This document shows, in pieces, positions 37,089-45,713 of a stretch of DNA of 64,000 bases. Made by a program: the position numbers and the translations under genes. Under the pieces are notes generated by a model, which did no database searches, had not been told where the DNA came from, and saw nothing but the letters and a program-made list of their open reading frames with translations. Source of the DNA: Paraburkholderia xenovorans LB400 (GTDB lineage Bacteria > Pseudomonadota > Gammaproteobacteria > Burkholderiales > Burkholderiaceae); assembly GCF_000013645.1 (NCBI RefSeq), contig NC_007951.1, positions 248,001-312,000 of the forward strand. Direction: 5' to 3'. Position 1 is the stretch's first letter, and each line of letters starts with the position of its first letter.

Positions 37089-37223
37089 TCACCGGTAATA
37101 CCGTGCGAGCAGCATGCAGATCGAGGCCATCGTTCCGCCGATGATGGAAAAAGGAATGGTGAGTTCGATGATGCGATAACGCAGCTCACGATTCTCCATG
37201 ATGTGGTCGATCAGATTGGGCAT
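37089..37223 (-). CDS. Small single-pass membrane protein (44 aa)
   Basis: I found this short gene by translating the minus strand. A GGGAGAA ribosome-binding site lies six bases before the ATG. The product opens MPNLIDHIMENRELRYRI, followed by one hydrophobic helix (IELTIPFSIIGGTMASICMLLARYYR), and then stops. It is consistent with a small inner-membrane protein with its basic C-terminus inside. It is transcribed toward the terminator at 37002-37028. No family is recognised. Coding status rests on the ribosome-binding site, the membrane helix and the following terminator. Confidence 0.55.
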   Translation of the reverse strand: MPNLIDHIMENRELRYRIIELTIPFSIIGGTMASICMLLARYYR

Positions 37224-37279
37224 TTGAGTTCTCCCTGTTGGACGTGCTTAAAAGTATAGCTGAGACCTCTTTAAATTAG

Positions 37280-37720
37280 TTAGGTTAACGAATAATGAGA
37301 TAGGGCGAAAGTCGCGGCTATCGTTGCGGTCATGATCACTGATGTCCACATCAATCTCCGCTCCGGCGGCTCGTCGCCACATCCACCGTGCGGCGTCGAG
37401 TCAGCTGCGCCGAACGACACGAGAATACACGCCGCGACCATAAACAAAACATGCCAGAGCAATCCAGCCAGCATGAAAGCCAGCGTGTTTTTTGTGGATG
37501 CCCCGCTCAATGCGCTTCCGATCTCGTAGCATGCACCGGCGCACATCGAAATGACGACCCAGAGAAGCTGTCCGTCCTGGACCGAGCGTATCGCAATCCC
37601 CTTCGACGACTGCCTATAAAAGCGCGAAAAGCTCAACAGGGGAAGCAGCGCAAAAGGGGCACACACCGGCACGCCGACATTGAAAAACAACCAGCTAAGC
37701 CGGCTAAAAAATTCGATCAT
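37280..37720 (-). CDS. Hypothetical four-helix membrane protein
   Basis: This is a protein of about 146 residues with hydrophobic segments at roughly residues 5-28 (SRLSWLFFNVGVPVCAPFALLPLL), 53-72, 83-105 (FMLAGLLWHVLFMVAACILVS) and 126-142. A Cys/Gly/Pro-rich loop (GAADSTPHGGCGDEPPERR) precedes the last helix. The sequence is less GC-rich than its surroundings. I start it at MIEFFSRL (37720), though no strong ribosome-binding site is present; an upstream start at 37813 would add an unlikely leader. No family is recognised. Confidence 0.55.
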   Translation of the reverse strand: MIEFFSRLSWLFFNVGVPVCAPFALLPLLSFSRFYRQSSKGIAIRSVQDGQLLWVVISMCAGACYEIGSALSGASTKNTLAFMLAGLLWHVLFMVAACILVSFGAADSTPHGGCGDEPPERRLMWTSVIMTATIAATFALSHYSLT

Positions 37721-37993
37721 AGGAATGCGAAGTTTTGCAACGCAAAGATGATCCTGTCTCGGTCGGCTAGAGGTCAATCGGCCGAACGGCCAGCTTGCGC
37801 CCAAGCGCGGCAAACCGCATCATTCGCTGGAACCGTTCGGCTGCCCGCGGCAACAGTCGCCGCCAACCAACCCAGCGCGAAAAGCAATGCTAAAACAGCG
37901 TGATTAGCAATCGCGGATTAATTAGAACCGGCCGCGAACAAACTGCCTATAGTCGAAAGCCTCCCGAACCTTACCTACAAAAGAGGCTTTCCG

Positions 37994-39016
37994 ATGAACC
38001 GCTTCCGCCGTTCGCTTGCCGCGTTTGCTACGCTGCTTGCACTGTCCGCGCCGTTTGCATCCGTGGCGCACGCCGACACCAAAGAAGTCGTGATCGCGTA
38101 TCAGGACATGGTGGTGCCGTGGCGTTACGCGCAGGCCACCGGCGAAGTGGAGAAAGCCACCGGCTACAAGGTCACCTATCGCAAGCTCGGCAGCGGCGCC
38201 GACGTGATCCGCGCGCTGGCCTCCGGCTCGGTGCAACTCGGTGAAGCCGGCTCGAGCCCGATCGCAGCAGGGCTGTCGCAGGGCGTGGATATTTCGCTGT
38301 TCTGGATTCTCGACAATATCAACGACGCCGAAGCGCTGGTCGCGCGCGACGGCTCCAATGTCACGAGCGTCGCCGGTCTCAAAGGCAAGAAGATCGGCGT
38401 GCCGTTCGTCTCTACCTCGCACTTTCATACGCTGGTCGCGTTGCAGAGCGCCGGTGTAAATCCGTCCGACGTCAGGATCGTCAACCTGCGTCCGCCTGAA
38501 ATCGCGGCGGCGTGGGAGCGCGGCGATATCGACGCAACGTACATCTGGGACCCCGTGCTGGCCAAGGTCAAGAAGAACGGCAAGGTGCTCATCACGTCGG
38601 GACAGGTCGCGCAGCAGACCGGCAAGGCGACCTTCGACGGATTCGTGGTTGATCGCAAGTTCGCGAGTCAGAACCCCGAGTTCGTCACGCGTTTCGTGAA
38701 GGTGCTCGCCGCGACCGACGCGAATTATCGCGATCACACGTCGGCATGGACGGCCACGTCGCCGCAGGTCGAGGCGGTCGCCAAAGAGTCCGGCGCCAAT
38801 GCGCAGGAGGTGCCGGCGAGCCTCGCGTTGTATGCGTTCCCGACGCCGGCCCAGCAGGCTTCGAACGCATGGCTCGGCGGCGGCGCGCAATCGGGCGCGG
38901 CGAAGTCGCTGGCTGCCACCGCGGCGTTTCTGAAGACGCAAGGCACGATCCAGAATGTGCTGGCCGATTATTCGACCGGCGTCGATCCGCAGTTCGTACA
39001 ACGCGCGGCGCACTGA
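37994..39016 (+). CDS. tauA: Taurine ABC transporter substrate-binding protein
   Basis: This is a 340-residue periplasmic binding protein of the NMT1/SsuA/TauA type. The signal peptide ends near residue 27 (APFASVAHA). The mature protein shows [66 protein letters not shown], a close TauA pattern. It captures taurine or a similar sulfonate for import. The gene is followed by its ATPase and permease. No tauD or other taurine-degrading gene is in view, so the ligand is inferred from similarity. Confidence 0.92.
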   Translation: MNRFRRSLAAFATLLALSAPFASVAHADTKEVVIAYQDMVVPWRYAQATGEVEKATGYKVTYRKLGSGADVIRALASGSVQLGEAGSSPIAAGLSQGVDISLFWILDNINDAEALVARDGSNVTSVAGLKGKKIGVPFVSTSHFHTLVALQSAGVNPSDVRIVNLRPPEIAAAWERGDIDATYIWDPVLAKVKKNGKVLITSGQVAQQTGKATFDGFVVDRKFASQNPEFVTRFVKVLAATDANYRDHTSAWTATSPQVEAVAKESGANAQEVPASLALYAFPTPAQQASNAWLGGGAQSGAAKSLAATAAFLKTQGTIQNVLADYSTGVDPQFVQRAAH

Positions 39017-39057
39017 GCGTCGCGCGTTGTCTCCAGTCAGCATCACGAGGTCCGGCG

Positions 39058-39855
39058 ATGAGCGGTCTTGAAATACGGCAATTGCAAGTCGCCTATGAAG
39101 GCGCGCGTGGCGCGGCGCCGCATGTCGCGCTGGCCGATGTCGATCTGCGCATCGAGCCCGGCGAGTTCGTGGTTGCGCTGGGTGCGTCGGGTTGCGGCAA
39201 GACGACCTTGCTCAACTGCATCGCGGGCTTCATCCAGCCGACCGAAGGCGAGGTGCGGCTGAACGGCGAGCCCGTTCTCGGGCCGGGCGCGGACCGCGGC
39301 GTGGTGTTCCAGAAATATGCGTTGATGCCGTGGCTCGACGTGCTCGACAACGTCGCGCTCGGCTTGCGTTTTCAGCGCGTACCCAAGGCGGAGCGCGAGC
39401 GCATTGCGCTCGAGATGCTGAAGCTCGTCGGACTCGAGAAGCATGCGCGCTCGCAGGTCTATGCGTTGTCGGGCGGCATGCAGCAGCGCGTGGGGATTGC
39501 GCGCGCGCTGGCAAGCGATCCGCAAGTGCTGCTGATGGACGAACCGATGGGCGCGCTCGACGCCATGACGCGCGAGTCGATGCAGGAGCTCGTACTCGAC
39601 GTGTGGGGGCGCACGCGCAAGACGGTGTTCTTCATTACCCACAGCGTCGAAGAGGCACTCTTCCTTGCGACGCGCCTCGTCGTCATGACGCCGGGTCCGG
39701 GCCGCATCGCCGATAGCTACGACTTGCCGTTCGCGCAGCGTTTCCTGCAGACGCGCGATGCACGGGCGGTCAAGTCGTCGGCGGATTTCATCGAATGGCG
39801 CGAGCGGCTGGTGCGCCGCCTGCATGAGCGCAATCAGGAAGAGGTGGTGTCGTGA
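39058..39855 (+). CDS. tauB: Taurine ABC transporter ATP-binding protein
   Basis: This is a 265-residue ABC ATPase of the taurine/nitrate/sulfonate family. Walker A is GASGCGKT (42-49), the Q-loop region is [18 protein letters not shown], and the signature is LSGGMQQR. Walker B is [13 protein letters not shown], and the switch His is in [11 protein letters not shown]. The [12 protein letters not shown] segment and the [20 protein letters not shown] block are typical of TauB. It starts 41 bases after tauA and overlaps tauC by four bases (GTGA). Confidence 0.94.
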   Translation: MSGLEIRQLQVAYEGARGAAPHVALADVDLRIEPGEFVVALGASGCGKTTLLNCIAGFIQPTEGEVRLNGEPVLGPGADRGVVFQKYALMPWLDVLDNVALGLRFQRVPKAERERIALEMLKLVGLEKHARSQVYALSGGMQQRVGIARALASDPQVLLMDEPMGALDAMTRESMQELVLDVWGRTRKTVFFITHSVEEALFLATRLVVMTPGPGRIADSYDLPFAQRFLQTRDARAVKSSADFIEWRERLVRRLHERNQEEVVS

Positions 39856-40721
39856 CGGCTTCGCGTGAATCATTGGGCAATGTGCCGCTCGCCGAAACCG
39901 GCAAGCGGCCGCAACGGACCGCGCGTCCCGTACGCGGCTGGCGTTTGCCCGGCGAAGGGCCGACCGCGGCACTCAGCGCGGCGTCGGTCACGACGCTCGC
40001 GGCGTTGTGGTGGCTTGCCACGCATCTGCACTGGTTGCCGCCGCTATTTCTGCCGACGCCCGAAGCCGTATGGGCCGCGTTCATCGATGCGTGGCATGGC
40101 CGCATTCAAGGTGGCTTGCCGCTCTCCGAGCATCTCGCCTGGAGTGCGTTGCGTGTGTTCGGTGCGTTTGCGCTGGCCGCGGTCACGGCCGTGCCGGTCG
40201 GTATTCTGATGGGCGTGAGCCGGGTCGCGCGCGGCCTGCTCGATCCACCTCTGGAGTTCTACCGGCCGCTGCCGCCGCTCGCTTATCTGCCGCTGGTGGT
40301 GATCTGGTTCGGCATCGACGAAACGGCGAAGATCGTCGTGATCTATCTCGCCTGCTTTGCGCCGATTGCGATGGCCGCGCGCGCCGGCGTGCGCAGCGCA
40401 ACCATCGAGCAGATTCATGCGGCGTATTCACTGGGCGGCAGCTTCTCGCAGATCGTGCGGCACGTGGTCTTGCCGGCGGCGCTGCCGGAGATTCTGACCG
40501 GCCTGCGTATCGCGATCGGTTTCGGCTGGACCACGCTGGTTGCCGCCGAAATGGTCGCGGCCACTGCGGGGTTGGGTCAGATGGTGCTGAACGCGTCGAG
40601 CTTTCTGCGCACCGACGTGGTGGTGATGGGCATTGTGCTGATCGGGCTGATCGCTTGGTTCTTCGATCTGGGTATGCGCGCGCTGGAGCGCCGCCTCGTG
40701 CCGTGGAAAGGGCGCGTGTAG
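39852..40721 (+). CDS. tauC: Taurine ABC transporter permease
   Basis: This is a 289-residue inner-membrane permease. It has an arginine-rich cytoplasmic N-terminus and about six membrane helices. The EAA loop is seen as [49 protein letters not shown]. The [26 protein letters not shown] segment is typical of TauC/SsuC. It starts with a GTG that overlaps the tauB stop, indicating translational coupling. It ends the operon; the next gene is convergent. Confidence 0.94.
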   Translation: MTASRESLGNVPLAETGKRPQRTARPVRGWRLPGEGPTAALSAASVTTLAALWWLATHLHWLPPLFLPTPEAVWAAFIDAWHGRIQGGLPLSEHLAWSALRVFGAFALAAVTAVPVGILMGVSRVARGLLDPPLEFYRPLPPLAYLPLVVIWFGIDETAKIVVIYLACFAPIAMAARAGVRSATIEQIHAAYSLGGSFSQIVRHVVLPAALPEILTGLRIAIGFGWTTLVAAEMVAATAGLGQMVLNASSFLRTDVVVMGIVLIGLIAWFFDLGMRALERRLVPWKGRV

Positions 40722-40776
40722 CGCGGCGGCTGCCGCTCAGCGCCAGGCGCAAGCCCAGGTCCAGGTCCAGGCAAGC

Positions 40777-41460
40777 TCAGGCAAACAGCTCGATCACCGG
40801 CCAGCCGCGTTCCGAAGCGACGGCACGCAAACGCGGATCGGGATTGGTCGCGACCGGATGGGTGACGCGCTCCAGCAAGGGGACGTCGTTGATCGAATCG
40901 CTATAGAACCAGCTCTCGTGGAAATCCTGCAGCCGATGCCCGAGCGAAGCCAGCCAACTCTCGGTGCGCGTGATCTTGCCTTCGCGGAAGGTGGGGGTGC
41001 CGACAGCGGTGCCCGTGAAGCGCGCCGATGGATCGCCGCCTTCGGTGCCGAGCTCGATTCCCAGCAGATGCTCGAAACCGAGCGCCTTGCCGATCGGCTC
41101 CGTGATGAACACATTGGTGGCGGTGACGATGCAGCAAAGATCGCCCGCGTCCAGATGGCGTTGCACGAGTTCGCGCGCGGCAGGCAGGATGGCCGGCGCA
41201 ATCACCTGCTGCATGAACTGCGCGTGCCACGCGTTGAGTTGCTCGCGTGAGTGGCGGGCGAGCGGCGCCAGCGTATAGTTCAGATAGGCGGCCATATCGA
41301 GCGTGCCGGCCACATACTGCCGGTAGTAATCGTCGATTTCCTGCGCGTGCCGCACGGCGCCTTCCACGCCCAGTCCGGCAATGAAGTGGGCCCACGCCTG
41401 ATCGCTGTCGAGCGGCAGCAGCGTGTGGTCCAGGTCGAACAGCGCAAGGTTGCGGCTCAT
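40777..41460 (-). CDS. HAD-superfamily phosphatase, SerB-like (HAD-IB)
   Basis: This is a 227-residue haloacid-dehalogenase-type phosphatase. Motif I is DLDHT (residues 9-13), with Asp9 as nucleophile and Asp11 as acid/base. Motif II is VTATN, and motif III/IV is the FYSDSINDVPLLERV segment. The lid and length resemble the HAD-IB group that includes phosphoserine phosphatase and the histidinol-phosphatase-like proteins of beta-proteobacteria. The substrate is therefore a small phosphomonoester, not fixed. It is convergent with tauC. The ATG at 41460 follows AAACACGAGGACTCTGG. Confidence 0.9.
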   Translation of the reverse strand: MSRNLALFDLDHTLLPLDSDQAWAHFIAGLGVEGAVRHAQEIDDYYRQYVAGTLDMAAYLNYTLAPLARHSREQLNAWHAQFMQQVIAPAILPAARELVQRHLDAGDLCCIVTATNVFITEPIGKALGFEHLLGIELGTEGGDPSARFTGTAVGTPTFREGKITRTESWLASLGHRLQDFHESWFYSDSINDVPLLERVTHPVATNPDPRLRAVASERGWPVIELFA

Positions 41461-41678
41461 CCAGAGTCCTCGTGTTTAAGGGGGGTGTGGTCGAACGCCA
41501 TGCATGACTGGCCATGAGCCGGCACACAGCAATCCACAGTTTTGCACGAGCGTATATTTAAACGCACAAAATTACAATATGGCAAAAATGTGCAACACTA
41601 CTGTCATATACGCTCCGGTGCCGGTTCGCGCGGCACGCGGTTCGGGTCATGGCAGCAGGAACGGATGCGCAGTGCCCT
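41461..41678. other. AT-rich divergent promoter region before the Na/phosphate transporter gene
   Basis: This gap is unusually AT-rich near 41540-41600 and contains an imperfect inverted repeat (TTTTGCAC...GCGTATATTTAAACGC...ACAAAA). CTGTCATA at 41611-41618 equals one half of the Pho-box consensus as I remember it, but the expected second half after a short spacer is poor. Confidence 0.35.
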
Positions 41679-43346
41679 ATGTTGATTCTCCTAAACCTTC
41701 TGGCCGGTGTGGCGCTCCTCGTGTGGGGTTCACACATTGTGCGCACCGGCATCCTGCGGGTTCTCGGCGCCGATCTGCGCAGCGTGCTGGGGCGCAGCAC
41801 CAGTAGCCGCTGGCGGGCGTTCCTCTCGGGTGTCGGCGTCACGAGTCTGGTACAGAGCAGCAATGCCACCGCGGTCATCGTCACGTCGTTCGCGGCGCAA
41901 GGACTTTTACCGCTCGCCAGCGGTCTCGCGATCATGCTCGGCGCCGACGTCGGCACCGCATTGATGGCGCGGGTTCTCACACTCGATCTGTCCTGGTTGT
42001 CGCCGATCCTGATTCTGCTCGGCGTGCCGCTCTTTTTGTCGCGCAAGCAAACCCGTCTCGGCCAGGCCGGCCGCACGCTGATCGGCCTCGGGCTGATCCT
42101 GCTGGCGCTGCGTCTGATCGTCGAAGCCGCCCAGCCCATGATGCAAGGCGCCGGCGTGCGCGTCATGTTCGGTGCACTGACCGGCGACACCATGCTCGAC
42201 GCGCTGGTCGGCGCCGCGTTCGCCATGCTGTCCTATTCAAGCCTTGCCGCCGTGCTGCTGACCGCGACGCTTGCCTCATCCGGTGTGATTTCGCTGAAGG
42301 TGGCGCTGTGCCTCGTGATCGGCGCGAATCTGGGCAGCGGCCTGCTGGCGCTCCTCGGCACCGTCGCACAGAACGCGGCGGCGCGGCGGCTCGCGTTGGG
42401 CAGTTTTGCGTTCAAGCTGGCGGGCGCGTTGCTGATCCTGCCGTTCACTTCGCTGCTCGCGCGCGGACTGCCGGTATTGATCGCGAATCCGCGTGAAGCA
42501 ACCGTTGGATTTCACCTGATCTATAACGCGCTGCGTTGCTGCGCGTGCCTGTCGCTGATCGATCCGGTGGCGCGCATCTGTGTGCGCATTCTGCCCAACC
42601 GGCCGGTGCCGAACGGCGAGCTACGGCCGCTCCACCTGGACACCGCCGCGCTGTCCACACCCACGCTCGCGCTCGCGCATGCCGCGCGCGAGGTGCTGCG
42701 GATCGGCGACATCGTGCGCACCATGCTCGACAATGTCGCGGACCTGATCCATCACAACAATCTGGACAAGGCGCGGGAAACGGTGCGCATGGACGACGAC
42801 GTGGACGAGCTCTACGCCGCGGTCAAAACCTATCTGACGCTGATCTCGCGCGAGCAGCTCGACGAAGCCGACAGCCGCCGCTGGACCGACATCATTTCAT
42901 TGACGATCAACCTGGAACATGCGGGCGACATCATCGAACGGATCGTGGGCGATATCGAGGAAAAGAAGATCGCTCACCGGCTGTCGTTTTCGGAGGAAGG
43001 GCTGGGTGAACTGGACGATTTGCAGGCACGCCTCGTCAGCAACCTCCAGCTTGGCCTGTCGGTGTTTCTGAATAACGACTTGCGGTGCGCCGAGCGCCTG
43101 CTGGCGGAGAAGGAGCGCTTTCGCGATCTGGAGCGCGCCTATTCATACCGGCATCTGGACCGGCTCGCCGGGCAAACCTTGCGAAGCATCGAGACCAGTG
43201 CACTGCATCTCGATCTGATCAGCGACATGAAGCGGCTCAATTCGCTATTCTGCTCGACCGCCTATCCGGTGCTCGACGCAGCCGGCGCGTTGCACGACAC
43301 GCGCCTGCGCAAGCGCGCGCTCGATACGATGCACGTGAAGGAATAG
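41679..43346 (+). CDS. Na/Pi-cotransporter family protein with PhoU-like domain
   Basis: This is a protein of about 555 residues. The N-terminal half has eight or so membrane helices, with the two QSS-type repeats of Na/Pi cotransporters: SLVQSSNATAVIVTSFAAQG near residue 55 and the related SYSSLAAVLLTATLASSG segment later. The C-terminal half is a soluble helical PhoU-like domain (HAAREVLRIGDIVRTMLDNV, INLEHAGDIIERIVGDIEEKKI). It probably moves phosphate with sodium. I start it at MLILLNLLAGVALLVWG; an in-frame ATG ten codons upstream at 41649 is possible. The upstream region contains a half Pho box. Confidence 0.9.
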   Translation: MLILLNLLAGVALLVWGSHIVRTGILRVLGADLRSVLGRSTSSRWRAFLSGVGVTSLVQSSNATAVIVTSFAAQGLLPLASGLAIMLGADVGTALMARVLTLDLSWLSPILILLGVPLFLSRKQTRLGQAGRTLIGLGLILLALRLIVEAAQPMMQGAGVRVMFGALTGDTMLDALVGAAFAMLSYSSLAAVLLTATLASSGVISLKVALCLVIGANLGSGLLALLGTVAQNAAARRLALGSFAFKLAGALLILPFTSLLARGLPVLIANPREATVGFHLIYNALRCCACLSLIDPVARICVRILPNRPVPNGELRPLHLDTAALSTPTLALAHAAREVLRIGDIVRTMLDNVADLIHHNNLDKARETVRMDDDVDELYAAVKTYLTLISREQLDEADSRRWTDIISLTINLEHAGDIIERIVGDIEEKKIAHRLSFSEEGLGELDDLQARLVSNLQLGLSVFLNNDLRCAERLLAEKERFRDLERAYSYRHLDRLAGQTLRSIETSALHLDLISDMKRLNSLFCSTAYPVLDAAGALHDTRLRKRALDTMHVKE

Positions 43347-43353
43347 GCTTCCC

Positions 43354-43458
43354 GCCTCACGCCTCACGCCTCACGCCTCACGCCTTACGCCTCGCACCTC
43401 GCACCTCGCACCTCGCACCTCGCACCTCGCACCTCGCACCTCGCACCTCGCACCTCGC
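43354..43458. repeat. 7-bp tandem repeat downstream of the Na/phosphate transporter gene
   Basis: Fifteen consecutive 7-bp units are present. Four are GCCTCAC, then one each of GCCTTAC and GCCTCGC, then nine copies of ACCTCGC. The unit is not a multiple of three, so copy-number change would shift frame. It lies in the 139-base gap between the convergent transporter and DeoR genes. Confidence 0.95.
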
Positions 43459-43485
43459 ATCGAGCCCCGGGTACAGGCCTCGACC

Positions 43486-44256
43486 CTAAGCGAGAACGAT
43501 CTCTTCGAGCTTCTTTTTCAGCGACGCAAAATCGGCGGCTTCGGCCGCCTTCTTGTTGGTGACGAGCACGTCGATGCGATCGACTGGGCAGTAGGAAATA
43601 CGGCTGCGCTGGCCGATCTTGCTGTAATCGGCGAGGATCACCACGCGGTCGGCGTTGGCGACCATCGCGCGCGCCACTTCGGTTTCGGCGTGGTCGTAGT
43701 TGGTCGCGCCATGCCGGTGATCGACGCCGACGGGCGACAGCAGCGCAAGGTCCGCGCGATAGCGCTGGATGTCGAGCACGGTGGTGGCGCCGGTGGTCGC
43801 CATCGCGCGGTCGCTGATCGAGCCGCCGAGCAGGATGACTTCGTTGGCGGCTTCGGCCTGATCGACCGCTCCGCGCATCTTCAGCGCGACGTCGATCGAA
43901 TTGGTGACGACGGTGAGGTTCGCGAGCTTCGCCAGTTCCTCGGCCAGCGCGGTGGTGGTGGTGCCGGCGTCGATGAAAAGCGTCTGGCCGCTCGCGATCA
44001 ATCCTGTAGCCGCCTTCGCGATGGCGGTTTTGGATTTGACGCGCATGTGCACGCGCTCGGCGATCGGCGCTTCGTCCGCGGGCTTGATCGCGCCGCCATG
44101 CACGCGCCGCAGTTCACCGAGCGCTTCGAGGTCGAGCAGATCGCGCCGCACGGTTTCGCGCGACACCCCGAGGTCCGCCATGATCCGTTCCGTGGACACG
44201 CGTTGAAGCGTGGACAGCAACGCTCGAATTCTCTGATGACGGTCTTCCTGCCACAT
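43486..44256 (-). CDS. DeoR family transcriptional regulator, GlpR-like
   Basis: This is a 256-residue DeoR-type repressor. The N-terminal helix-turn-helix (RHQRIRALLSTLQRVSTERIMADLGVSRETVRRDLLDLEALGELRRVHGGAI) is followed by a phosphosugar-binding domain (LFIDAGTTTTALAEELAKLANLTVVTNS, LLGGSISDRAMATTGATTVLDI). The pattern fits GlpR, which responds to glycerol 3-phosphate. The divergent operon begins with a glycerophosphodiester phosphodiesterase, and the gap contains two GlpR-like operators, which supports that role. It may also repress itself. Confidence 0.9.
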   Translation of the reverse strand: MWQEDRHQRIRALLSTLQRVSTERIMADLGVSRETVRRDLLDLEALGELRRVHGGAIKPADEAPIAERVHMRVKSKTAIAKAATGLIASGQTLFIDAGTTTTALAEELAKLANLTVVTNSIDVALKMRGAVDQAEAANEVILLGGSISDRAMATTGATTVLDIQRYRADLALLSPVGVDHRHGATNYDHAETEVARAMVANADRVVILADYSKIGQRSRISYCPVDRIDVLVTNKKAAEAADFASLKKKLEEIVLA

Positions 44257-44440
44257 ACATGTTTCCCTGGATGCGTACGCGCGTTTGTTTAGCTTGTTGT
44301 TAACTGCGACATCGTGGTCACGAATGTGTGTCCGGACGATGTCAAGCGTACTACTTTAGTCGAATTGTGTTGTATTTTTTTGGCAGCTTGCAAGTTTGTG
44401 TATTTAACTTTAGCCTTCGCAGATTGAAGCGCCAAGCCTG

Positions 44441-44463
44441 TTTCGAACATCAAATGTTCGAAA
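44441..44463. promoter_or_regulatory. Perfect 10-bp inverted repeat with GlpR half-sites
   Basis: TTTCGAACAT-CAA-ATGTTCGAAA is a perfect inverted repeat. It contains the half-sites CGAACAT and ATGTTCG, which I know as the E. coli GlpR half-site, here facing outward. It lies in the AT-rich part between the DeoR gene and the glycerophosphodiesterase operon. Confidence 0.65.
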
Positions 44464-44472
44464 AGGAATTGA

Positions 44473-44492
44473 AATGTCCGATTTCGAGCATT
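44473..44492. promoter_or_regulatory. GlpR-like operator
   Basis: AATGTCCGATTTCGAGCATT matches the E. coli GlpR operator consensus, as I remember it (WATGTTCGWTAWCGAACATW), at about 17 of 20 positions and in the normal inward orientation. It is ten bases from the preceding inverted repeat, so both may bind one repressor assembly. Confidence 0.6.
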
Positions 44493-44823
44493 TTGCGGCG
44501 TTTTTTGGCAATCTGACCAGATGGTGCCGTCACCATAATGGATCCTGGGATCCGCTATCTGCGCGATGCTCATGTGGTGTCACGTTGCTCGATGACGGTA
44601 CGCTTCGTCATCCTGACAATGATGTCGCGATGTCCGGCGCGGTGGAAACACGAAGCGTATATCCGGCTATCGCAGCGCGTGCTCTGGCGCGATACTACCC
44701 GCCAGGCTCGCGCGTGAAGGGACAACCTGAAGCATGCGTGCTTCATTGATGGCCAGGGCAGCAGTGGCGGCAGGCAACGTGTCGAGAGCATAGTCAACCG
44801 CTCTATCTGAAAGGTAACGAGAC

Positions 44824-45609
44824 GTGGGAAACGGGATTAATCGCGCTTCATCCGCAGACTGGCCTTATCCGCGACTGGCCGCGCATCGCTGCGGCGGCTC
44901 GCTGGCGCCGGAGAACACGCTCGCCGGCTTCGACGCCTGCGTGCGCTATGGCTACCGCATGGTCGAGTTCGACGCCAAGCTATCCGCCGACAACCAGCTC
45001 TTTCTGCTGCACGACGACACACTCGAGCGCACCACCAACGGCCACGGCGCCGCCGCGGATCACACATGGCAGCAACTGGCCACGCTCGACGCCGGTACAT
45101 GGTACGGACCGCAATTCGCCGGCACGCGTCTGCCGACGCTCGCCGAGGCGGCCGGGCGCTGCGCGCGCGACGGCATTGCCGCCAACATCGAGATCAAGCC
45201 GTGTCCGGGCCGCGACGAAATCACCGGAACGCTGGTGGCAAGCGGCGCGCTGACGCTATGGCAAGGACAGACGCCGCCATTGCTGTCGTCGTTTTCGTTC
45301 GAGGCACTGGCCGCCGCGCGCGACGCGGCGCCGTCATTGCAACGCGGCATGCTGTTCGACGAGGTGCCGGCGGACTGGCTGCGTGTCGTGCGTGAACTCG
45401 ACTGCGTGTCGTTTCACGCGAACCATCGGTATCTGAGCGAGCCGCTGGTCGCCGAGATTCATGGCGCCGGCCTGCGCGTGCTCGCCTATACGGTCAACGA
45501 CCCGGCGCGTGCGCAACTGCTCGCGCAATGGGGCGTCGACATGATTTGTACAGATCGCATCGATACACTGCGACACGACATGTTCTCCGCGCCGGCCAAC
45601 CCGGCCTGA
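44824..45609 (+). CDS. ugpQ: Glycerophosphodiester phosphodiesterase
   Basis: This is a 261-residue GDPD-family enzyme that cleaves glycerophosphodiesters to glycerol 3-phosphate and an alcohol. Catalytic and metal residues are visible in AAHRCGGSLAPENTLAGF (His and Glu/Asn), VEFDAKLSADNQLFLLHDDTLERTTNG and ANIEIKPCPGRD. No signal peptide is seen, so it is cytoplasmic, like UgpQ. It starts with GTG at 44824 after AAGGTAACGAGAC. It heads an operon with a complete ABC importer and is divergent from a GlpR-like regulator. Imported glycerophosphodiesters are its probable substrate. Confidence 0.92.
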   Translation: MGNGINRASSADWPYPRLAAHRCGGSLAPENTLAGFDACVRYGYRMVEFDAKLSADNQLFLLHDDTLERTTNGHGAAADHTWQQLATLDAGTWYGPQFAGTRLPTLAEAAGRCARDGIAANIEIKPCPGRDEITGTLVASGALTLWQGQTPPLLSSFSFEALAAARDAAPSLQRGMLFDEVPADWLRVVRELDCVSFHANHRYLSEPLVAEIHGAGLRVLAYTVNDPARAQLLAQWGVDMICTDRIDTLRHDMFSAPANPA

Positions 45610-45713
45610 ACATGGTGCGGGCGCGCAGGTGCAGCCATGCACGTGCACGCTCTCTGAAGCTCGAACCAGAAATTTTCCAAACGTAGCAATTTCGGCAGAG
45701 GATGGGGAAGACC

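Larger units (their letters stand above)
44257..44823. other. 567-base divergent region with GlpR-like operators
   Basis: The part at 44330-44520 is clearly less GC-rich than its flanks and holds the two operator-like sequences listed separately. A 94-codon open frame on the minus strand (44289-44573) and one on the plus strand (44474-44749) cross it. Both have atypical composition and no family resemblance, so I do not call them. The right-hand 300 bases show no further feature. Confidence 0.5.

Noticed and set aside
43354..43458. CRISPR-like repetition.
   Set aside because: The 7-bp units are contiguous with no spacers and there are no cas genes, so it is a simple tandem repeat.
44289..44573. 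A 94-codon minus-strand frame in the GlpR-operator region.
   Set aside because: It runs through the operator-like repeats, has no ribosome-binding site that I can see, and resembles no family.
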